From a virus: DNA of 64,000 nt. Where the stretch lies: IMG/VR virus record IMGVR_UViG_3300043410_001823, positions 21,338 to 85,337 of that record. One strand, written 5' to 3'. Below, in pieces: positions 42,412-50,416 of the stretch (within the stretch, counting starts at the first letter, position 1; every line of letters starts with the position of its first letter). Both the position numbers and the translations under genes were made by a program. The notes beneath the pieces are model-generated. The model saw only the letters and a list, made by a program, of their open reading frames with translations, ran no database searches and had not been told where the DNA came from.

Positions 42412-42966
42412 TTAATTATATTTGTAGTTGGCTGGGGTTACTATATGATAGTCGTACTCAACAATAATCTTATTAACAAACAGGGTTCTGGCTGAGGCTA
42501 GCTCTGCTACGTCCCTGCTTTCATCTGCCTGATAAACCTTCACATTATGGAAAAATGTATTAAACCCTGTCATATTCTTGGAGCACCATGAGTTGATATC
42601 TTGGGCTGCTGCATCTTCTCGATCTAGAACATCTGTGATGACCCTAACTGTATTAATAAGCTTATCAAGGTCTGCTGTATAAACAAAATATACAAGTTGC
42701 TCCTTTTTAGTCCTATAAAATGCATTTGATCTGAATCTCATTAAACGGTCATATACCATCAATAGCGGACTCTGAGTTTGTCTAATTTGCAAGCTATCAT
42801 TGTATAAATCTTCTATGTTAGTAGGGAATTGAGCTGGAACCATTGGGCTTGTGACTAGATCAGTATCTGCAATCAAACCAAACTCTTGAAGCTTAGCTAA
42901 AACATAAGCATTTATAAAAGTAGGTGGAAAACCTGTGTCAGCGATATTTGGAACATATGTACTCAT
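42412..42966 (-). CDS. Neck / tail-terminator-like protein
   Basis: 184 residues, last of five overlapping head-tail connector genes before the major tail protein. Mixed alpha/beta with MVYDRLMRFRSNAFYRTKKEQLVYFVYTAD, reminiscent of tail terminator proteins, which cap the tail tube. Identified mainly by synteny; the sequence gives no decisive motif. It overlaps the upstream stop by one base. Confidence 0.6.
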   Translation of the reverse strand: MSTYVPNIADTGFPPTFINAYVLAKLQEFGLIADTDLVTSPMVPAQFPTNIEDLYNDSLQIRQTQSPLLMVYDRLMRFRSNAFYRTKKEQLVYFVYTADLDKLINTVRVITDVLDREDAAAQDINSWCSKNMTGFNTFFHNVKVYQADESRDVAELASARTLFVNKIIVEYDYHIVTPANYKYN

Positions 42967-43643
42967 TATTCTAGTCCTATCTGTGCATTAGATATCCAGC
43001 GATACCCTGTTGAAATTCCGACATTTTTTCCCATCTTAGCACCAGAAGCAAGATTTTTCTTGTATGCTACAGGCTTGCTTAGATATGAAGATATTCCAGA
43101 CGCAGATAAAAATGATTGTCTAAAATAGTTATTCATAAATGAATCAAAAGCTCTTTCAAATGCACCTTGAACTTCTGTTCCTCCAGGGTTATTTATCGTG
43201 ACTGGCTTATTTGTAAAAATCTCTTCACCATCTATTTCAAATCTAAGAACATTAGATTTTTTTGGTGCAATCTTGATTGGTATTCCATTTTCCATAATCT
43301 TTGCTTTATCATAAAATGGTTTATCTGCAGTATTAGCTTTTGTTTTAGACTGTTTAAAAGTAGATCTTACAGATAGCCCCATATTGCTAACAGTATAGTC
43401 TAGGTCATAAAGTCTAGCCATTGGGCTACCCGTCTTGTACCATTCATATACGTGGTGCATTGCTTGTGGATTTGCTTTTGCTTCTATATCTATATAGCTA
43501 TGCATAATTGGCAAAATTCCCTCACCAAGATTTTGCAAGAAAATTCTTTTACCTTTTTGAACACCCTCTAAAAATCCAATTGAATATTGAACAATATTTT
43601 GAAGCTGTTTCTCAAAGTTCTTTGAGTTGGTGGTAACTATCAT
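42966..43643 (-). CDS. Head-tail connector / tail completion protein (HK97 gp10-like position)
   Basis: 225 residues. An N-terminal helical part (FEKQLQNIVQYSIGFLEGVQKGKRIFLQNLGEGILP) resembles gp10-type tail completion proteins, followed by a beta region and a basic C-terminus. It overlaps both neighbours by one base, forming a coupled connector operon. Function by position. Confidence 0.6.
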   Translation of the reverse strand: MIVTTNSKNFEKQLQNIVQYSIGFLEGVQKGKRIFLQNLGEGILPIMHSYIDIEAKANPQAMHHVYEWYKTGSPMARLYDLDYTVSNMGLSVRSTFKQSKTKANTADKPFYDKAKIMENGIPIKIAPKKSNVLRFEIDGEEIFTNKPVTINNPGGTEVQGAFERAFDSFMNNYFRQSFLSASGISSYLSKPVAYKKNLASGAKMGKNVGISTGYRWISNAQIGLE

Positions 43644-44092
43644 TATTCACCAACTGTCTGGTTTTCAGCTCGTCTTAATAACAATCTGTAATATTCTACA
43701 TCTCCGAATGGACCAACAAAAGGTTGGACTGTAGCTAATTCATAAATAGTTGCTTTGCCAGTTCTAACACCAGCGGTCTCTACGTAGATTGGTTCATCAC
43801 CACTATTTCTAATATTAGTCATGAGGATATTGGTTATTGCATTACTACCACCCTTAGATGCAAGTCTAGGGTCAGCCTTAACTCGTCCAATCAACTGATT
43901 CTCAAGCTGTAAAAATGATGCTGGATTAATTTCATCTTTTGCATACTTGCCAAATGGAGTTGCATTGCAAACAACAGTTCTATCAAATACCCATTTCTTT
44001 TTAGGCTGACCATATTCACCCTGTTCGATTACAGGATAGAATATGTCTACCTTCATGGGATAAATAGCATCTGGTCGTTCGCAATTAATCAT
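43643..44092 (-). CDS. Head closure (stopper-like) protein
   Basis: 149 residues, beta-rich (KVDIFYPVIEQGEYGQPKKKWVFDRTVVCNATPFG), in the position of head-closure/stopper proteins between the adaptor and the tail-completion gene, with one-base overlaps on each side. Assignment from synteny. Confidence 0.55.
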   Translation of the reverse strand: MINCERPDAIYPMKVDIFYPVIEQGEYGQPKKKWVFDRTVVCNATPFGKYAKDEINPASFLQLENQLIGRVKADPRLASKGGSNAITNILMTNIRNSGDEPIYVETAGVRTGKATIYELATVQPFVGPFGDVEYYRLLLRRAENQTVGE

Positions 44093-45066
44093 TAAATTAC
44101 CCTTGGCTTATAAATAGATACGATATATCTTTGTAGAATTCTATCAACAAAGTTATTGCCAGTACCCTGAAATGCTGAGGTGTCAATCGTTACGCTAAAT
44201 TGATCTGTTCGATAATCTGTTACATATCTTTTAGCATAATCAAGCTTTCCGCACTTGATATCGTCAATTAATCTTGTTGTTGCATCTTCAATGTCGTGAG
44301 GAATAACCTTGTACCCTGCTTCATAAATAACAACATAGTCCCATCCTTCTGGGAATAAAACTGGTTGATCGTACATGATCTGATTTGCACTATCAATTGG
44401 AACTGATCCACGATATGAATCAGATACAGCTCTAGGAAGCTTACGAGGGCGCTTCTCGGCACGATTAAAACCAATCTGTGCAGGAACATACTCTTTATAA
44501 ATAGCAGATCTATCTTGAGTTATTCCATAAACAAAACCTTTGCCAAGAGATGGGTCTTCAGCATTTACATCGTAAACAAGGTCTCCATTTTCATAAACCT
44601 GCAAAACTTTATATCCCATATCCCATAGTGGAAGATAATCTGTGCCTTCTCCAACGACTTCCATAACTGTCTTTTCAAAAATCAAACCTTTTGGTCCAAT
44701 AACAGAATCAATGAGGCCACGAGCAAGTTGTTCGTTTTCCATATATTCAGAAACTTCTGATGCTGTACCTGATCCATATTTTTCTGCAAGCATATATGGG
44801 TTAACATAGGGCTTCATAATATTAAGTACGTCTTGCACAACAACATCTCCGTCTGTATCATAAACTAAAACGGCATAGTTGTGATCATATTTTACAAAGT
44901 CGCCAGTTAACTCATACTTGATCTTAGAGTTAGCATCTGATACCAGAGTCACTTCTGCCTCAATGGTACGTGGAGCATTTTCAATAGTGAATACATACTG
45001 AGCATTTGGCTCTGGAACTGAATATTCAGCATATAGTGGGAATGGTGGGATTCGTAGAATCTGCAT
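44092..45066 (-). CDS. Head-tail adaptor-like protein with N-terminal beta domain
   Basis: 324 residues. The N-terminal ~90 residues look like a beta sandwich (EAEVTLVSDANSKIKYELTGDFV). The remainder is helical with the compact LARGLIDSVIGPKGLIFEKTV and DDIKCGKLDYAKRYVTDYRTDQFSV segments seen in adaptor proteins docking on the portal. It is larger than most adaptors because of the added domain. Overlaps both neighbours by one base. Confidence 0.6.
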   Translation of the reverse strand: MQILRIPPFPLYAEYSVPEPNAQYVFTIENAPRTIEAEVTLVSDANSKIKYELTGDFVKYDHNYAVLVYDTDGDVVVQDVLNIMKPYVNPYMLAEKYGSGTASEVSEYMENEQLARGLIDSVIGPKGLIFEKTVMEVVGEGTDYLPLWDMGYKVLQVYENGDLVYDVNAEDPSLGKGFVYGITQDRSAIYKEYVPAQIGFNRAEKRPRKLPRAVSDSYRGSVPIDSANQIMYDQPVLFPEGWDYVVIYEAGYKVIPHDIEDATTRLIDDIKCGKLDYAKRYVTDYRTDQFSVTIDTSAFQGTGNNFVDRILQRYIVSIYKPRVI

Positions 45067-45419
45067 TATACTTTACCGTAGTATTTGGCTACCTCTTCAG
45101 GAGTTGCTTTACGCACTTCCTTACGGGTTAACCACTTCTCGGTGTCCTCCTTTGCGACAATGTTATATCCCACTTTTAGCTCTCCAAGTTCACCCCAAAA
45201 AAGATTTCTAGATGAGTATACAGCTTCTTTTTCACCTGTCTTTTTTACTTCTTTTTTCTTTTCTTTTACATTTGGAAATTCTTCGATTGGAACAAAGTTT
45301 AGAATTGTTTCTAATATTTCATCTTTAGTGCTTGTTCCATATAGGTCAATATTGTTATCTTTTGCGTACTTCTTAAGCTTTGTTATTGAACTTTTCTTTA
45401 ATTCTTCTACTAATCCCAT
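45066..45419 (-). CDS. Small head-region protein with SAP/Rho-N-like N-terminus
   Basis: 117 residues. LKKSSITKLKKYAKDNNIDLYG...KDEILETIL fits the helix-extended-helix of SAP or Rho N-terminal domains, often nucleic-acid binding. A Lys/Glu linker follows, then a C-terminal GYNIVAKEDTEKWLTRKEVRKATPEEVAKYYG. Often found beside capsid genes in phages. AAGGAG precedes the ATG, with an extended -10 promoter upstream. Confidence 0.65.
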   Translation of the reverse strand: MGLVEELKKSSITKLKKYAKDNNIDLYGTSTKDEILETILNFVPIEEFPNVKEKKKEVKKTGEKEAVYSSRNLFWGELGELKVGYNIVAKEDTEKWLTRKEVRKATPEEVAKYYGKV

Positions 45420-45439
45420 TTTTTCTCCTTATTTAATGA

Positions 45440-45448
45440 ATTATATCA
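45440..45448 (-). promoter_or_regulatory. Extended -10 promoter for the connector operon
   Basis: TGATATAAT on the minus strand between the capsid-like small gene and the SAP-like gene; leader about 14 bases with AAGGAG. Confidence 0.6.
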
Positions 45449-45453
45449 CAGGA

Positions 45454-45696
45454 CTATCGTCTTGTGGTTCTAAAGCCATTCTGTTGTGGTAGTCTTGCTC
45501 CACTTGGAGTTCCTGATGGGTTTACTGCATTAGGTCCTGATGTATCTCCAAAGATTGCATCAGCATGATTTCCTAATATATATGTTTGTGTCATTACACC
45601 TCTAGGTCCAGATACTATTGCCCCACCAACTCCACCAACTACAAAAGCACCGTTACCATTTAACGGATTACTTTGATCTGCTCCTGAATATGACAT
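45454..45696 (-). CDS. Small protein resembling the N-terminal arm of the major capsid protein
   Basis: 80 residues, Gly-rich. GPNAVNPSGTP (residues 54-64) followed by a Leu-Pro-x-Gln motif is almost identical to residues 61-71 of the major capsid protein encoded just upstream, and PLNGNGAF parallels ALNGEGSF, so it looks like a partial duplication of the capsid N-terminus. It ends NGFRTTRR. AAGGAG precedes the ATG. It could be a decoration or assembly factor binding where the capsid arm binds, or a degenerate duplicate. Confidence 0.7.
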   Translation of the reverse strand: MSYSGADQSNPLNGNGAFVVGGVGGAIVSGPRGVMTQTYILGNHADAIFGDTSGPNAVNPSGTPSGARLPQQNGFRTTRR

Positions 45697-45718
45697 ATTT
45701 ACTCCTTAATAGACTAAA

Positions 45719-45748
45719 GGGAGGGAGGCTATGAAAACCATCCCTCCC
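45719..45748 (-). terminator. Hairpin after the major capsid protein
   Basis: GGGAGGGA (45748-45741) pairs perfectly with TCCCTCCC (45726-45719), followed by TTTAGTCT. The stem is strong but the U-run short, so partial termination or 3'-end protection of the capsid mRNA is likely. Confidence 0.6.
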
Positions 45749-45768
45749 CTTGTCGGGTAGAAATCAGA

Positions 45769-46905
45769 TTATGACTCTACTGCAGCATCTGCGTACGCAA
45801 CTGCATCAAGTTCTTCCCATTGGATACCGAAACGAACGAATACTGTGTACTCGATTGTGTCCTTCTTTGGACGGTATTCACGGTTAACAGTGATGTCACG
45901 CTGGAAGCCCCATACACGGTTCTGTGGGAATGTCAAGTCGACATATCCTGCAGGGTAGTAAGGAACTTCTTGCACGTCAATTCCAAGAACACGAGTTGTA
46001 CGTGCTCCACCAAATGTCTGTGCTGTGCCATCAAGGTATGCTTGACGCATCTGTGGTGTACCAGCAGGTACTGAAGAGAATGCTTCTGCGATTGCATCAG
46101 CAAGTGTTCCATTGTGCTTTACGATACCTGCGAATGCATCGGTACCAGCATAGAACTTAAGGTTTGACTTAAGTGCACGGTACTTACGTGGCATTGCAAG
46201 GATGATATCCTGCATCACGTTTGTGTTCCATGCATTGTCAGATACTGTTACGATTGACTCGTGAGCACCTGATCCTGGAGCCTTAACCTTGTGAACGAAA
46301 CCTTCCATAATTGAAAGGAAGTCACCTGTTGATCCATCGCCATTAATAGCAAGATCTTCAATATCGTTACCGAATGCATTGGTCATCAAGCGAACTAGAT
46401 GATCTTCAAGTGCACCGCCTTCAATATTGTCTTCAAGTGCTTCAGTTGCAACTTCCCAGTCAAGACGAATCTTCTTTGTAGTCAATTCGACCTTTGTGAA
46501 TGTTGCGCCAACGTTTGTGAAGTCGTATGAAGCCTGTGCAGCTGCACGGATCACACGCTCTCCAACGTTAACCTTGTCAAGTTCCATTGTATTAGCACGC
46601 ATTGTAACTCTACGTCCATCTTGAGCGAGTACAGTTGCATCCCATACGTAATCAATAAAACGACGAGCTTGTTCTGGTAGAAGAATACCACCAGGTGTAC
46701 CAGATGGATTTACTGCGTTTGGTCCAAGTGTAGAACCTGCAAGTGCTGTTGGGATATTTCCAAGAACAGCATTGTCATGGTAGTTACCTGGAACGTTAGC
46801 ACCAGTATCTGAGCCAGACGCAAATGAACCCTCACCGTTCAACGCTCCTGGAGGAGTTGCTGAACCTGGATAGTTCTTTACGATTTCTGTGTTTTGTTCC
46901 GACAT
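45769..46905 (-). CDS. Major capsid protein (HK97 fold)
   Basis: 378 residues from the ATG at 46905 (AGGAGG eight bases upstream; a GTG three codons earlier is less well placed). A Gly-rich, probably flexible N-terminal arm (residues 1-75) precedes the HK97-like body (ARRFIDYVWDATVLAQDGRRVTMRANTMELDKV; later VLGIDVQEVPYYPAGYVDLTFPQNRVWGFQRDITVNREYRPKKD). It follows the prohead protease, as in HK97. There is no obvious long delta domain; the scaffold appears fused to the protease instead. Confidence 0.9.
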   Translation of the reverse strand: MSEQNTEIVKNYPGSATPPGALNGEGSFASGSDTGANVPGNYHDNAVLGNIPTALAGSTLGPNAVNPSGTPGGILLPEQARRFIDYVWDATVLAQDGRRVTMRANTMELDKVNVGERVIRAAAQASYDFTNVGATFTKVELTTKKIRLDWEVATEALEDNIEGGALEDHLVRLMTNAFGNDIEDLAINGDGSTGDFLSIMEGFVHKVKAPGSGAHESIVTVSDNAWNTNVMQDIILAMPRKYRALKSNLKFYAGTDAFAGIVKHNGTLADAIAEAFSSVPAGTPQMRQAYLDGTAQTFGGARTTRVLGIDVQEVPYYPAGYVDLTFPQNRVWGFQRDITVNREYRPKKDTIEYTVFVRFGIQWEELDAVAYADAAVES

Positions 46906-46930
46906 ATTGTTCACCTCCTAGTGATTTTCT

Positions 46931-48262
46931 TTACCTAAATAGGTCGGTTGTTTTGAGGAAACGTTCGCCCCATAGGGATTTTTGAACCTGTGAAGTAGGT
47001 TCTAACTGTACGATTTCGCCTAAATCGCCAGACTTGCGGAAAGCTGTGTCAAGTTCGACAGCATCTACTCGCTTTCCAAATTCATTAAAATTACCCTTAA
47101 CATCTGCGACTTCTTTTGCAACTATTGCAACTTGATCGTTTGTGTTTGCGAGTGATTTTGCTAGTTCAGCAACTTGATCATGAAGTGACTTCATGGTTGC
47201 TGCTAGGTCACCAAAGGCATTAGTAACAGAATTCTTAATTTCAGCAACTGCATCTACTGTGGCATCTACAGACTTTTCTACAACATCAGCTTGCGCTTCT
47301 GGAGCAGAATCTTCTGCCTTTGCAACAGTCTCAACTGGAAATTCTGCTTGAGCATCTGATTCATTCTTTGGTGATTCACCAAGTGCATGATCTTCAATCT
47401 CAACAGTTTTTTCCGCTGCTTCTTCTGCTTGTGTCTCTGGAGTAACCTCAACGCTTTCCTCTGCTGAATCTTCAGCAATTGGATTTACGATATCTTCTGT
47501 CATTGGATTGACCTCCTTTGTCATCTTAATTGTCCTAATGCCTTTTGCATTGTCAACTAAGAACTTTATTGTATCGGGGTTATCTACATCTGCTCGTTCA
47601 ATAAAACCAATATTTTTCATTGTTTCAAAACATGATGGACATGACTCACTAGACTCATCTGATGTTCGTGCAACAGCATCCTTTTCGCACCAGAATACAT
47701 CTAGTACATCTGCTTTTGCTAGAAATCCACCTACAACATCTTTTCCATCTACCTTCTCAATTGAGATAACATTAGCAAACTGATTTGCAGGGTTATCAAC
47801 AAGAGAAAGTTCAAACAAATGATATTCCTTAATAAGGCGTACTGGCTTATCTAATTCAACATTGTATTCGTCTTCTGACTTTGTAATGTTGCCACCAATC
47901 GAGAATCCCGTTAGTGTACCGTCCAAAACTTTTTCCCATGTATCTTGTGCACCCTTTGAAACGTAAGCAGATACATAAACTCCGTTATAAAACTTTTTTG
48001 TATTCGGATCAAAATAACGATCCTCTTTAAATGAGACTACCTTACCAACAGCTGTTGGCTGATGCATTTCACGTAGATTTCCACGGAACTTTCTGAAGGC
48101 CTCTAAGCTAGCCTCAGTTGAAACAATATCATTTTGTTTGTCAATATTGTCTAGAGTAGCAAAGCCTGATACAATACGCTTTTCCTGGTCTACCTTGCCG
48201 ATAGGCATAGAGAAGCGAAGATTGTCACCATCTGTGGTCCATTGTGCTTTATTGATAATCAT
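46931..48262 (-). CDS. Prohead protease fused to a scaffold-like coiled coil
   Basis: 443 residues. Residues 1-170 are an HK97-type S78 protease: His67 in REMHQP, Ser121 in LTGFSIGG, and the family motif ELSLVDNPAN (151-160). A Cys cluster (Cys192, Cys208, Cys211) follows, then an acidic Glu/Ala-rich region and a coiled coil (about 330-410), which could act as the internal scaffold before proteolysis. The ATG at 48262 has no Shine-Dalgarno; the promoter's -10 ends nine bases before it. Confidence 0.85.
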   Translation of the reverse strand: MIINKAQWTTDGDNLRFSMPIGKVDQEKRIVSGFATLDNIDKQNDIVSTEASLEAFRKFRGNLREMHQPTAVGKVVSFKEDRYFDPNTKKFYNGVYVSAYVSKGAQDTWEKVLDGTLTGFSIGGNITKSEDEYNVELDKPVRLIKEYHLFELSLVDNPANQFANVISIEKVDGKDVVGGFLAKADVLDVFWCEKDAVARTSDESSESCPSCFETMKNIGFIERADVDNPDTIKFLVDNAKGIRTIKMTKEVNPMTEDIVNPIAEDSAEESVEVTPETQAEEAAEKTVEIEDHALGESPKNESDAQAEFPVETVAKAEDSAPEAQADVVEKSVDATVDAVAEIKNSVTNAFGDLAATMKSLHDQVAELAKSLANTNDQVAIVAKEVADVKGNFNEFGKRVDAVELDTAFRKSGDLGEIVQLEPTSQVQKSLWGERFLKTTDLFR

Positions 48263-48271
48263 AGCAGTATT

Positions 48272-48280
48272 ATTATATCA
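48272..48280 (-). promoter_or_regulatory. Extended -10 promoter giving a near-leaderless protease/capsid mRNA
   Basis: TGATATAAT on the minus strand, then nine bases, then the ATG at 48262. The predicted leader is only 2-3 bases. No clear -35. Confidence 0.6.
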
Positions 48281-48301
48281 AATGTTTTTAATGTTTCTCA
48301 G

Positions 48302-49978
48302 TTATTGAGACGCTCGACCTTCACCCTTAGGATTACGTCCAGACACTGTGGCTGGACCATCTGATTGGGTGTTAGTTCTTTGAGCATCTCTAGTTCTGTT
48401 TTTAGAGCCATTAGCCTTTGCATCAGCTGCTGCTCTAGCAGAAAGTTGTAGTGGTTCATCCCCGTGTGGAGCTTGAGGTAGACCCAAAATCTCACGAGCT
48501 TCATTAGGAATCATAATCTGATTCTTAACATAACGTTCCAAGATCTGTGACTGAGCAATCTCATCTGTTAGTGTAAGCTCATTAAACTTAAACTCAAGAA
48601 CATCTGTCTTTTCACGAATGATCTTGTTGACTACCTTTGCTAAATGGTTCTGCTCTGGTCTTGAAACTTGCTCTTTAAATGTTCGATCCTGTGCAAGAGA
48701 TGCAGCAAGTGCTGAGCTATCTGATCCACCAATTTTAGAAATTGGAATCTGATGAGCAATAAATATATCATCACGATTCTGCTTACGATATTCTCTAAAT
48801 GAACCTTCTTGAATTCCATTCTCAATTGGCATCATCTCAAACTCAACCTTGTTGTGATCTCCATCACCAGGTAGAGGAATATAAAGAGTTCTATGTGATT
48901 GTGACTTTAGTCCTGTTTGCAAAAAGCGGAACATCTTGTCTTCAGCATCAGGCGAAAGTTTTGCACCCTTAAGCATGATGATGTAACGTGGAACAGCTTT
49001 ATTTTCAAAATAGTCAATGTTGTATTGTGATGCAAGTTGATCACCAATAAGTGATGGCATTGCAGCAATAATATCTGGAACACCATAATATGTATTTAGT
49101 GGTGAGTATTCCTTAATATGGATAATTTCGTTTGGTCTTGGATCTGCTGTCAATGGATTTGGATTCTTGGCACCAAAGTTACGGAAGTAAACAAGTTTTT
49201 GTCCAATAATTTGTACATATCCATCCTTAAGACGACGCACACGCATTGTTGTAGAAGGTATGTGGCCTACATATCCAATGTCGCCCTTTACTGTTCTACC
49301 AATTTCAATATAACCATTTCCAGTTGCCTGTACATCTGTATAAACTTTTTCCATTGTTTTAATAAAAGAGTCATCATCATTCAATGACTCTATCCACTCA
49401 CGCAACTGAAGTTTTGCTCTTTCAATTCTGTTCCGTGCACGATCAACTTGATCTGAATCTTCGTTATTTTCTAATCTTAGTGCAACAGACTGTGTCGGGG
49501 AAAAATCATATCCAAGACTTACAACATTTTCAACCTTTGCATCAATTGCTGCATGGTTTGCAAACGATGTATCATAAAAATTTGCTAATTCATAAAGATT
49601 GTATGGTGGTGTGATAACATCAAAGATTCCGTAACCATTTCTATAAACAGTTCCAGGATTTAGTTGCTTTGAGTTTGCTCCGACACCAACTGGACTTGCT
49701 TTTGCAGAATCTAAATATGGCCCCATAGTATCTGATTGATACGGACGCATTGCATTCTTTGTATCTACATTGCTAAAACTTGTATAGTCTCCACCAGCTG
49801 CTTTTGTAACGTTTCGTGATGTACGACGTTTAAAATTTGTATCAATTCCGCCTAGATCTTTTAAGTTATCCCAAGATTTAGCAAAAGGATCTTTATCAGC
49901 GAATAAATCTTCACGAGCTGGCTGAGTATTTAAACTAATGTCTACAATTTGACTGTAATCTTCATTATCCATTGTCAT
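48302..49978 (-). CDS. Portal protein
   Basis: 558 residues from the ATG at 49978 (a TTG-initiated frame five codons longer is unlikely). Typical portal features: central FIKTMEKVYTDVQATGNGYIEIGR, IGYVGHIPSTTMRVRR, EIIHIKEYSPLNTYYGVPDI, and the long C-terminal helix region with EQNHLAKVVNKIIREKT, then a disordered polar tail. It forms the dodecameric DNA gate at one capsid vertex. It precedes the protease and capsid genes as in HK97-like phages. Confidence 0.9.
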   Translation of the reverse strand: MTMDNEDYSQIVDISLNTQPAREDLFADKDPFAKSWDNLKDLGGIDTNFKRRTSRNVTKAAGGDYTSFSNVDTKNAMRPYQSDTMGPYLDSAKASPVGVGANSKQLNPGTVYRNGYGIFDVITPPYNLYELANFYDTSFANHAAIDAKVENVVSLGYDFSPTQSVALRLENNEDSDQVDRARNRIERAKLQLREWIESLNDDDSFIKTMEKVYTDVQATGNGYIEIGRTVKGDIGYVGHIPSTTMRVRRLKDGYVQIIGQKLVYFRNFGAKNPNPLTADPRPNEIIHIKEYSPLNTYYGVPDIIAAMPSLIGDQLASQYNIDYFENKAVPRYIIMLKGAKLSPDAEDKMFRFLQTGLKSQSHRTLYIPLPGDGDHNKVEFEMMPIENGIQEGSFREYRKQNRDDIFIAHQIPISKIGGSDSSALAASLAQDRTFKEQVSRPEQNHLAKVVNKIIREKTDVLEFKFNELTLTDEIAQSQILERYVKNQIMIPNEAREILGLPQAPHGDEPLQLSARAAADAKANGSKNRTRDAQRTNTQSDGPATVSGRNPKGEGRASQ

Positions 49979-50375
49979 ATGCTTCTTTTCCAATTACATT
50001 AACTGTATCTTGAGCAGCCTTCCATGCACCTAGATCATTCATAGAAGGAATAAGTCCTTGCTTTAAACGATCCATTTGCTCTGAGTGCTCTTCTTCTGAA
50101 ATTCTTGTAAGTCCAGGAACAAAGACTGCTTGTCCATCGCCAGGATCTCCATTTCCCATTGCAGCAGCTTTTAACTTTGCAATTTGAGAAAGATCACCTT
50201 TCATTGAAGGAATGTTCAATACACTTCCTTCTCCGTCAGTAAACCAACGTCCGTTAGCCTTCTTATAAACGTATAGACCCCAGTCATAGTGTTTATCTAT
50301 AACCTGGCGTCTTACGTTTCCTACAATAGGCTTACCAGTTTTGCGGTTAATTAGTGGGCTTAGATCCATATCCAT
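49965..50375 (-). CDS. Hypothetical protein upstream of portal, leaderless mRNA
   Basis: 136 residues. Beta-rich N-terminal half (GNVRRQVIDKHYDWGLYVYKKANGRWFTDGEGSVLNIP) and a helical C-terminus; no recognised domain. The ATG at 50375 has no Shine-Dalgarno and begins seven bases after a TGGTATACT motif, so a leaderless transcript is expected. Its stop overlaps the portal start, making it the first gene of the head operon. Confidence 0.7.
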   Translation of the reverse strand: MDMDLSPLINRKTGKPIVGNVRRQVIDKHYDWGLYVYKKANGRWFTDGEGSVLNIPSMKGDLSQIAKLKAAAMGNGDPGDGQAVFVPGLTRISEEEHSEQMDRLKQGLIPSMNDLGAWKAAQDTVNVIGKEAYDNG

Positions 50376-50381
50376 ACCATA

Positions 50382-50390
50382 AGTATACCA
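50382..50390 (-). promoter_or_regulatory. Extended -10 promoter of the head operon (leaderless)
   Basis: TGGTATACT on the minus strand; the start codon at 50375 lies at the expected transcription start. A weak -35 (TGGTCA) stands about 18 bases upstream. Confidence 0.65.
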
Positions 50391-50416
50391 TAACTAAATG
50401 ATCAGTGACCAAAAAG

